A stretch of DNA of 7,633 bases, taken from Actinomycetes bacterium (GTDB lineage Bacteria > Actinomycetota > Actinomycetes > Actinomycetales > Cellulomonadaceae). The DNA lies in assembly GCA_023462275.1 (NCBI GenBank), contig JAEWYD010000066.1, positions 1 through 7,633 on the forward strand, in the 5' to 3' direction. The notes below the pieces were generated by a model that saw only the letters and a program-made list of their open reading frames with translations, had not been told where the DNA came from and searched no databases. The translations under genes and the position numbers were made by a program. Positions 1 through 7,157 of the stretch are shown in pieces (positions within the stretch are counted from its first letter, which is position 1; the number at the start of each line of letters is the position of its first letter).

Positions 1-330
1 GTGCCGGCCGTTGTAGTGCCGGCGCTGCGCCGTCGGGCGGCCCGGGACCAGGTGGGCCTGGGGGCCCGGGCGCGCGGCGTGAACGCCGCCGGCGTCAGCC
101 TCCGCCGGGACGCGCGCGGGGCGCTGCACCTGCTGGTCGACGACGTCCTGACCACGGGCGCCACGCTGGCCGCGTGCGCAGGGGCGCTGGAGCGGGCTGG
201 CGGAGCTGTGGTCGGCGCGGCCGTGCTGGCGGCGACACCGCCACCGGGGGCACGGAACGGACGTATCGAACCGATTCGAGGCGACACGCCGTCGGAGTTC
301 GGCGCAGGGCCGCCGACGATGCCAGGCTAG
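1..330 (+). CDS. comF: ComF family protein, 3' part (5' end outside window)
   Basis: This is the C-terminal part of a ComF/GntX-type protein, a phosphoribosyltransferase-fold protein linked to DNA uptake in competent bacteria; its biochemical role in actinobacteria is not settled. Visible residues 16-19 and the following stretch (RDQVGL, then a conserved R..N) match the ComF segment ahead of the PRPP loop. The PRPP-binding signature LLVDDVLTTGATL lies at visible residues 44-56, with the paired acidic residues and TTGAT loop intact. The reading frame is open at base 1, so the GTG there is probably just an internal valine codon. Homology seems to end near AAVLAATP (about residue 80). The last 30 or so residues are a low-similarity tail running to TAG, possibly altered by whatever placed the xylanase gene downstream. 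Its downstream neighbour in most actinobacteria is hpf, which here lies about 1.6 kb away. The family assignment is firm; function is by family only. Confidence 0.9.
   Translation: MPAVVVPALRRRAARDQVGLGARARGVNAAGVSLRRDARGALHLLVDDVLTTGATLAACAGALERAGGAVVGAAVLAATPPPGARNGRIEPIRGDTPSEFGAGPPTMPG
266..279. promoter_or_regulatory. Candidate operator: TCGAA-N4-TTCGA inverted repeat
   Basis: A perfect 5-bp inverted repeat, TCGAA (266-270) and TTCGA (275-279) around CCGA, lies inside the non-conserved 3' tail of comF, 78 bases before the xylanase ATG. Short A/T-containing dyads of this kind stand out in such GC-rich DNA. From memory, actinomycete xylanase promoters often carry CGAAA/TTTCG-type boxes, to which this is only partly similar. 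It may be an operator for the xylanase gene or may be chance; no clear -35/-10 pair sits beside it. Confidence 0.25.
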
Positions 331-347
331 GCCGGTCCACCCATCCT

Positions 348-352
348 GGAGG
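348..352 (+). promoter_or_regulatory. Ribosome binding site of the GH10 xylanase
   Basis: GGAGG lies 5 bases before the ATG at 358. It fixes this start over the in-frame ATG at 400, which has no comparable site and would remove the first N-terminal strands. Confidence 0.75.
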
Positions 353-357
353 TTCCG

Positions 358-1653
358 ATGCGCCCGTTCCCGCCGACGTCCTACACGCCCGACCTGACCA
401 TGGCGCACCGCACCGCCGACGCCCGAGTCACCGTGCTCGGGCCCGATGGCTCGCCGCTGCCGAACACCGACGTCGTCGTCGAGCAGACCCGGCACGCCTT
501 CGGCTTCGGCAACATCGGCTTCGACTTCATCCCCCTCGCCAACGGTGACGCCGAGATCCCGGTGGAGGACGTCGAGACCTTCGGCGGAGCCTCCCTGGAG
601 AGCCTCGAGCGACTGGCCGAGCAGTGGCTGGAGCTGTTCAACACCGCGACCCTGCCGTTCTACTGGGGCCGGTTCGAGCCCGTGCAGGGCCAGCCGCAGA
701 CCGACCGGATGCTGGCGACGGCGCGCTGGTTCGCGGACCGGGGCGTCGCGGTCAAGGGTCACCCGCTGGTGTGGCACACGGTCCAGCCGTCCTGGCTCCT
801 CGGCCTGGACGTCGACGAGGTCGAGCGGCTGCAGCGCGAGCGCATCCGCCGCGACGTGGCCGACTTCGCCGGCCTGGTCGAGACCTGGGACGCCATCAAC
901 GAGGTCGTGATCATGCCCGTCTTCGCCAACGGCGACAACGGCATCACGCCGCTCGCCCGCGCCAAGGGCCGCATCCACATGATCCGGATGGCCTTCGAGG
1001 AGGCGCGGGCGACGAACCCGAACGTCACCCTGCTGCTCAACGACTTCGACATGTCGACCGCGTACGAGTGCCTGATCGAGGGCGTCCTCGAGGCGGGCAT
1101 CGAGATCGACGTGCTCGGCCTGCAGAGCCACATGCACCAGGGCTACTGGGGCGAGGACCGGACCCTGGCGACGCTCGAGCGGTTCTCCCGGTACGGCCTG
1201 CCGATCCACTTCACCGAGTCGACCCTGCTCTCCGGACACGTCATGCCGCCCGAGATCCACGACCTGAACGACTACCAGATCCCCGACTGGCCCAGCACCC
1301 CGGAGGGGGAGGAGCGGCAGGCGGACGAGGTGGTCCGCCACTACCGCACGCTGCTGTCGCACCCCGCGGTGCAGAACATCACCTACTGGGGCCTGTCCGA
1401 CGACGGGATGTGGCTCGGCGCGCCCGGCGGCTTCGTGCGCCGCGACGGGACGCCGAAGCCCGCGTACCACGCGCTCAAGGGCCTGATCAAGGGCCAGTGG
1501 TGGCTGGAGCCGACGGCGCTGCGGACCGACGACGAGGGCCGCGTCGCCGTGCACGGGTGGCTCGGCGACTACCGCGTCACGGCCCGCGGCGTGAGCGCCG
1601 ACTTCGCGCTCGAGGCGGGCGCGGGTGATTTCTCGGTGACCCTGGCCGGCTAG
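358..1653 (+). CDS. GH10 endo-1,4-beta-xylanase-type glycoside hydrolase, no signal peptide
   Basis: A 431-residue retaining glycoside hydrolase of family GH10, expected to cut beta-1,4-xylosidic bonds in xylan or xylo-oligosaccharides. The TIM barrel spans roughly residues 65-375. Visible family motifs are KGHPLVWH (133-140, substrate-site Lys/His), WDAINEV with catalytic acid/base Glu182, LNDFD (227-231), QSHMH (256-260), HFTEST with nucleophile Glu287, and YWGLSDD (343-349). Before the barrel, residues 17-50 form a beta-rich segment ending in EQTRHAF, as in other GH10 enzymes with an extra beta domain. After it, residues 380-431 are again beta-rich and probably pack with the N-terminal strands. 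There is no hydrophobic signal sequence, Tat motif or CBM, so the enzyme is likely cytoplasmic and acts on imported oligosaccharides (inference). It sits 27 bases after comF, with no transporter or other sugar gene in view. The family call is firm; the exact substrate is not proven. Confidence 0.95.
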   Translation: MRPFPPTSYTPDLTMAHRTADARVTVLGPDGSPLPNTDVVVEQTRHAFGFGNIGFDFIPLANGDAEIPVEDVETFGGASLESLERLAEQWLELFNTATLPFYWGRFEPVQGQPQTDRMLATARWFADRGVAVKGHPLVWHTVQPSWLLGLDVDEVERLQRERIRRDVADFAGLVETWDAINEVVIMPVFANGDNGITPLARAKGRIHMIRMAFEEARATNPNVTLLLNDFDMSTAYECLIEGVLEAGIEIDVLGLQSHMHQGYWGEDRTLATLERFSRYGLPIHFTESTLLSGHVMPPEIHDLNDYQIPDWPSTPEGEERQADEVVRHYRTLLSHPAVQNITYWGLSDDGMWLGAPGGFVRRDGTPKPAYHALKGLIKGQWWLEPTALRTDDEGRVAVHGWLGDYRVTARGVSADFALEAGAGDFSVTLAG

Positions 1654-1662
1654 TGCGGCCGA

Positions 1663-1707
1663 TCCGGCGCGGCGGTGTTACCGGCGGGTGAAACCCGCCG
1701 CGCCGGA
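1663..1707 (+). terminator. 13-bp perfect stem-loop after the xylanase gene (probable terminator)
   Basis: The arms 1663-1675 (TCCGGCGCGGCGG) and 1695-1707 (CCGCCGCGCCGGA) pair perfectly around a 19-base loop, starting 9 bases past the xylanase TAG. There is no U-tract, which is common for GC-rich actinobacterial terminators. A second, shorter hairpin, GGCGGGT (1683-1689) with ACCCGCC (1693-1699) and a GAA loop, shares bases with the right arm, so the two folds exclude each other. The site could therefore be a simple terminator or a switchable structure. Confidence 0.6.
1678..1691. promoter_or_regulatory. Candidate operator copy 1, TTACC-N4-GGTGA
   Basis: An imperfect dyad (TnACC-N4-GGTnA) that recurs 54 bases downstream at 1732-1745. 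The enclosing 16-mers 1674-1689 and 1728-1743 agree at 14 positions. Dyads of this shape are typical of TetR-type operators in actinobacteria (general knowledge; no regulator gene is in the window). This copy lies in the loop and right-hand hairpin of the xylanase terminator, so the similarity could also be structural or accidental. Confidence 0.25.
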
Positions 1708-1731
1708 CCTTCCGAGTCCCGGGGAACGGGG

Positions 1732-1745
1732 TTACCGTCGGGTCA
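1732..1745. promoter_or_regulatory. Candidate operator copy 2, TTACC-N4-GGTCA
   Basis: Second copy of the dyad seen at 1678-1691. It overlaps a possible -10 (TACCGT, 1733-1738) that has only a poor -35 match (TTCCGA, 1710-1715, 17-base spacer). If that promoter is real, the dyad would cover it and could control hpf. Evidence is limited to the repeat itself. Confidence 0.25.
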
Positions 1746-1766
1746 TGGAGCTGTACCTCGGGTGCA

Positions 1767-1785
1767 GCCGGATCGACGATCCGGC
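1767..1785 (+). repeat. 8-bp perfect stem-loop in the hpf upstream region
   Basis: GCCGGATC (1767-1774) and GATCCGGC (1778-1785) form a perfect stem with a GAC loop. It would lie in the 5' leader of hpf if transcription starts near 1745. No T-run follows, so it is more likely a leader structure or protein site than a terminator. Function unknown. Confidence 0.4.
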
Positions 1786-1862
1786 GGGCCCCGCGGGTGC
1801 GGACCCCGGCGGGAGGAGGTGGTGCCCGGCATCGCCCCTGTGAGTCGACCAGGTTCCCGCCC

Positions 1863-1879
1863 GGACGGGCTACCCGTCC
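1863..1879 (+). promoter_or_regulatory. 7-bp stem-loop just before the hpf ribosome binding site
   Basis: GGACGGG (1863-1869) and CCCGTCC (1873-1879) pair perfectly around a CTA loop, ending 8 bases before the GGAGG of hpf. Being so close to the ribosome binding site, it could influence translation initiation or mRNA stability. An alternative pairing using GCCCG upstream of CGGGC is also possible. Role inferred from position only. Confidence 0.35.
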
Positions 1880-1887
1880 CATCCTCT

Positions 1888-1892
1888 GGAGG
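1888..1892 (+). promoter_or_regulatory. Ribosome binding site of hpf, sets the start at 1899
   Basis: GGAGG lies 6 bases before the ATG at 1899. The frame stays open upstream to a GTG at 1797, but that extension is not HPF-like and would carry the hairpins as coding sequence, so 1899 is preferred. Confidence 0.8.
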
Positions 1893-1898
1893 TCAGCC

Positions 1899-2546
1899 AT
1901 GGAGATCGTCGTCGTCGGACGCCACACCGAGGTTCCCGAGCGGTTCCGCCGGCACGTCGAGGACAAGCTCGCCAAGGTCGCTCAGCTCGCGCCGCGCGCG
2001 CAGCGGATCGACGTCGAGGTCACCCACGAGAAGAACCCACGGCTGTCCGAGATCTGCGAACGCGTCGAGCTGACCGTCCTCGGCAAGGGGCCCGTGGTGC
2101 GCGCCGAGGCGCGCGCGGACGACCCGTACGCCGCCCTCGACGTCGCGACCACGAAGCTCATGGAGCGGCTGCGGCGGGCCCGCGACCGCCGCAAGGACCA
2201 CCACAAGCCCGCGGTGGTGTCGCCGATCGAGGTCCACGCCGAGGAGGGCGTGGTCGGCGCGACGGACGACGGGACGACCGTCGACGCGCCCGTCGCCGGT
2301 CCCGACGGCGCCATCGAGACGGTGCTGGGCGACTCGCCGATCGTGATCCGCGAGAAGCTGCACAGCGCGCAGCCGATGACCCTCGACGACGCGTTGTACG
2401 AGATGGAGATGGTCGGCCACGACTTCTTCCTCTTCATCGACGCCGAGACGGCGCTCCCGTCGGTCGCCTACCGCCGCCGTGGGTGGAGCTACGGCGTCAT
2501 CCGGCTCGACACGCCGGTAGCCGCGCCGACCGCCCGAGCGGTGTAG
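1899..2546 (+). CDS. hpf: Long-form ribosome hibernation promoting factor (HPF)
   Basis: A 215-residue long HPF (S30AE/YfiA family). The family binds the small ribosomal subunit near the A and P sites in starvation or stationary phase, blocks translation, and in the long form joins 70S ribosomes into 100S dimers. The N-terminal S30AE domain covers about residues 1-105, starting with MEIVVVGRH and holding the basic helix KLMERLRRARDRRK. An acidic, flexible linker runs about 106-144. The C-terminal dimerisation domain covers about 146-205 and shows its signatures QPMTLDDALYEMEMVGHDFF and YRRRGWSYG (191-199). Length is normal for the long form. Upstream is a structured 245-base gap rather than comF, its usual neighbour, so it probably has its own promoter. 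A 16-bp hairpin follows the stop. Identification is firm; hibernation activity is from the family. Confidence 0.96.
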   Translation: MEIVVVGRHTEVPERFRRHVEDKLAKVAQLAPRAQRIDVEVTHEKNPRLSEICERVELTVLGKGPVVRAEARADDPYAALDVATTKLMERLRRARDRRKDHHKPAVVSPIEVHAEEGVVGATDDGTTVDAPVAGPDGAIETVLGDSPIVIREKLHSAQPMTLDDALYEMEMVGHDFFLFIDAETALPSVAYRRRGWSYGVIRLDTPVAAPTARAV

Positions 2547-2563
2547 CCGCCGGCCGCGACCTG

Positions 2564-2615
2564 ACGAGCGGTGGAGGGTTCTGGATGCATCCGGTCTGGA
2601 CCCTCCACCGCTCGT
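2564..2615 (+). terminator. 16-bp perfect stem-loop after hpf (probable terminator) with palindromic loop
   Basis: ACGAGCGGTGGAGGGT (2564-2579) and ACCCTCCACCGCTCGT (2600-2615) pair without mismatch, 17 bases past the hpf stop. Two further pairs, one of them G-U, can extend the inside. The 20-base loop contains a perfect 10-base palindrome, GGATGCATCC (2583-2592). No U-tract follows. The length and perfection of the stem fit an intrinsic terminator for hpf. A dispersed repeat-type element is the alternative, since the loop palindrome is not needed for termination. Confidence 0.65.
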
Positions 2616-2653
2616 GCGCGTGGCGGCCCGGTCCGATGTCGGTGCCGGGCGCC

Positions 2654-2657
2654 AGGA
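2654..2657 (+). promoter_or_regulatory. AGGA site deciding the GTG start at 2665
   Basis: AGGA lies 7 bases before the GTG at 2665. The earlier in-frame GTG at 2614 overlaps the last bases of the hpf hairpin and would add 17 residues without family similarity. The same stretch, CAGGAT (2653-2658), resembles an actinobacterial -10, so a leaderless or nearly leaderless transcript is the other reading; both place the start at 2665. Confidence 0.45.
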
Positions 2658-2664
2658 TGGCCGG

Positions 2665-3894
2665 GTGCTGGAGGAGCTGAGCCTGTCGCAGGCGCGCCGC
2701 GTGGCCCTGCGCGCCCAGGGCCTGGACCGGCGTCGGCGGGACGGCGGGGGCGGCATGCGGGCGCTGCAGCAGGTCGTCGACCGGCTGGGCGTCCTGCAGA
2801 TCGACTCGGTGAACGTGCTCGCCCGGGCCCACCTCGTGCCCACGTTCTCGCGCGTCGGGCCGTACGACGTCGGGCTGCTGGACCGCGCGTCGGGCCGGGC
2901 GCCGCGGCGGCTCGTGGAGACCTGGGCGCACGAGGCGTCGTACGTCCCTCCCGAGACGTACCGGCTGCTGGGCTGGCGGCGTCGCGCCTACCTCGACCAG
3001 GCGTGGGGGACCATCGCCGAGGTGCCGATGCGGCACAGCGCGATCGTCGCGGAGGTCCGCGAGCTCGTCCGCGAGCGCGGGCCGGTGACCGCCCGCGAGG
3101 TCCAGGTCGAGTTCGAGGCCGAGCACCCGCGCCAGAAGACGGGCTGGGGCTGGAACTGGACGGTGGCCAAGCGCGTCCTGGAGTTCCTCTTCTTCACCGG
3201 TGAGATCACGGCCGCCCGCCGCAACGCGGCGTTCGAGCGCTGCTACGACCTCACCGAGCGCGTCCTGCCGCCGCACGTGCTGGCGCTCCCGGAGCCCGCC
3301 GACGACGACGCGGTGCGGGCGCTCGTCGAGATCGGTGCCCGCGCGCACGGCGTCGGGACGGCCGAGTGCTTCGGCGACTACTTCCGCGTCAAGCTGCCCC
3401 GCGTGCGGCCGGCGGTCGCCGACCTGGTGGACGCCGGGACGCTCCGGCCCGTGCGCGTGCGCGGGTGGGAGCGGCGGCCGGTCTACCTGCACCGCGACGC
3501 GACGCTGCCCCGCCGCGGGTCCGGGCGGGCGCTGCTGAGCCCGTTCGACCCGCTCGTGTTCGAGCGTCGACGCCTCGAGGAGCTGTTCGGCCTCCGCTAC
3601 CGCATCGAGATCTACACGCCCGCGCACCAGCGGGTGCACGGCTACTACGTGCTGCCCTTCCTGCTCGGGGAGCACATGGCGGCGCGCGTCGACCTGAAGG
3701 CGGACCGGCCCGCCGGCCGCCTGCTCGTCCAGGGCGCGCACCTCGAGCCCGGTGCGCCGGCGGAGACGGTGCCGGAGCTGGCCGACGAGCTGTCCCTGCT
3801 GGCCGACTGGCTGGGTCTGGACGAGGTCGCGGTGTCGGGCGAGGCGCGCGGGGACCTCGTCGCGGCGCTGGCGGCCGCGTCAGCGGGCGCGTGA
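2665..3894 (+). CDS. Winged-helix DNA glycosylase of the YcaQ/AlkX (HTH_42) family
   Basis: A 409-residue protein of the HTH_42 superfamily, whose studied members (YcaQ/AlkX, AlkZ) are DNA glycosylases that remove bulky alkylated bases or unhook interstrand crosslinks. The N-terminal part starts LSLSQARRVALRAQGL and carries Q-I-D at residues 45-47. The Q-hydrophobic-D pattern is that of the AlkX branch, whereas AlkZ has Q-hydrophobic-Q. The conserved WAHEAS follows at 87-92. Tandem winged-helix segments fill the middle, with a basic WNWTVAKRVLEFLFFTGE-like helix region. The C-terminal domain shows LLSPFDPL (290-297), RYRIEIY (311-317) and GYYVLPFLLG (326-335) then ARVDLKADR (340-348). It lies on the same strand between hpf and secA, separated from both by non-coding DNA with hairpin and repeats, so it is probably its own unit. 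GTG start. The family is clear; lesion specificity is inferred from the motif only. Confidence 0.88.
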   Translation: MLEELSLSQARRVALRAQGLDRRRRDGGGGMRALQQVVDRLGVLQIDSVNVLARAHLVPTFSRVGPYDVGLLDRASGRAPRRLVETWAHEASYVPPETYRLLGWRRRAYLDQAWGTIAEVPMRHSAIVAEVRELVRERGPVTAREVQVEFEAEHPRQKTGWGWNWTVAKRVLEFLFFTGEITAARRNAAFERCYDLTERVLPPHVLALPEPADDDAVRALVEIGARAHGVGTAECFGDYFRVKLPRVRPAVADLVDAGTLRPVRVRGWERRPVYLHRDATLPRRGSGRALLSPFDPLVFERRRLEELFGLRYRIEIYTPAHQRVHGYYVLPFLLGEHMAARVDLKADRPAGRLLVQGAHLEPGAPAETVPELADELSLLADWLGLDEVAVSGEARGDLVAALAAASAGA

Positions 3895-3909
3895 GGGCGG
3901 CACCCCGTC

Positions 3910-3977
3910 CGCTTCGCCGGCGCACCCGCTTCGCCGGCGCACCCGCTGAGTCCGCGCACCCGCTGAGCGCTCGGCTC
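3910..3977. repeat. 17-bp tandem repeat, two perfect and two degenerate units
   Basis: CGCTTCGCCGGCGCACC occurs at 3910-3926 and again, identical, at 3927-3943. A third unit at 3944-3960 (CGCTGAGTCCGCGCACC) differs at four positions, and a fourth at 3961-3977 begins CGCTGAG like the third and then diverges. The array starts 15 bases after the glycosylase-like gene. The unit length is not a multiple of three and no gene covers it. It may be slippage-born filler or a binding-site array. Confidence 0.75.
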
Positions 3978-4010
3978 TGCGCGAACGCGCCAGATCGGCC
4001 CGTGGGCGGG

Positions 4011-4041
4011 TGTCGGGACGCCGGGGCGCCTCGCCTACGAT
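4011..4041 (+). promoter_or_regulatory. Probable housekeeping-sigma promoter of secA
   Basis: TACGAT at 4036-4041 fits the actinobacterial TAnnnT -10 and has the common CCTACGATGG context. The -35 is weak: TCGGGA at 4013-4018 (17-base spacer) or TGTCGG at 4011-4016 (19). Transcription from about 4048 would give a leader of about 90 bases before the secA GTG. This supports secA being transcribed apart from the upstream gene. Confidence 0.5.
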
Positions 4042-4127
4042 GGTCCGTGGTCTGCTCGGTGCCGTGCGCTCGGCCGCACGGGAGCGGGCTGGGCCCGACG
4101 CCGTCCGGCGCGGGCAGCCGATGAGCG

Positions 4128-4131
4128 GGAG
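4128..4131 (+). promoter_or_regulatory. Ribosome binding site of secA
   Basis: GGAG, within GGGAG, lies 6 bases before the GTG at 4138. The protein then opens [15 protein letters not shown], the usual actinobacterial SecA beginning, so the GTG start is secure. Confidence 0.75.
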
Positions 4132-4137
4132 CAACGC

Positions 4138-7056
<2,919 letters not shown>

Positions 7057-7060
7057 CCGG

Positions 7061-7076
7061 CGTCCGCTGACGGACG
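7061..7076 (+). terminator. 6-bp stem-loop right after secA
   Basis: CGTCCG (7061-7066) and CGGACG (7071-7076) pair perfectly around CTGA, beginning 5 bases past the secA stop. It is short, and probably acts together with the longer G/C hairpin that follows directly. Confidence 0.4.
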
Positions 7077-7077
7077 A

Positions 7078-7117
7078 GGAGCGCGGGGGGGGGGGCCCCC
7101 CCCCCCCCCCCCGCTCC
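7078..7117. terminator. G/C-run stem-loop between convergent secA and Rv3235-family gene
   Basis: GGAGCG (7078-7083) pairs with CGCTCC (7112-7117). Inside lie a run of 11 G (7085-7095) and a run of 17 C (7096-7112), which can pair with each other. The symmetric GC stem between two genes facing each other fits a bidirectional terminator. The unequal, pure homopolymer runs are abnormal even for this genome, and their exact length should not be trusted. Confidence 0.5.
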
Positions 7118-7157
7118 GCTGTTCTGGCGGCGCACCGCGGAACGGGCGCCGTGGCGG

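Noticed and set aside
624..1628. 334-codon plus-strand frame inside the xylanase gene
   Set aside because: Alternate-frame shadow of the GH10 gene, made of Arg/Ala/Pro-rich sequence; all GH10 motifs are in the other frame.
1797..1898. N-terminal extension of hpf from the GTG at 1797
   Set aside because: The added 34 residues are not HPF-like and the strong ribosome binding site fits the ATG at 1899.
2614..2664. Earlier GTG start of the glycosylase-like gene at 2614
   Set aside because: It overlaps the hpf hairpin, lacks a free ribosome binding site and adds non-conserved residues.
2497..3741. Long minus-strand open frame opposite the glycosylase-like gene
   Set aside because: Same shadow effect; Arg/Pro/Val-rich without recognisable domains, overlapping a gene with clear family motifs.
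3965..3972. GAGCGCTC palindrome resembling the core of the CelR cellulase operator
   Set aside because: Only the 8-base core fits; the flanking bases of the 14-base operator do not match, it lies in the degenerate tandem repeat, and no cellulase gene is adjacent.
3895..4137. Possible small gene between the glycosylase-like gene and secA
   Set aside because: Short frames there are interrupted or run through the 17-bp repeat out of phase; none has a ribosome binding site or recognisable product.
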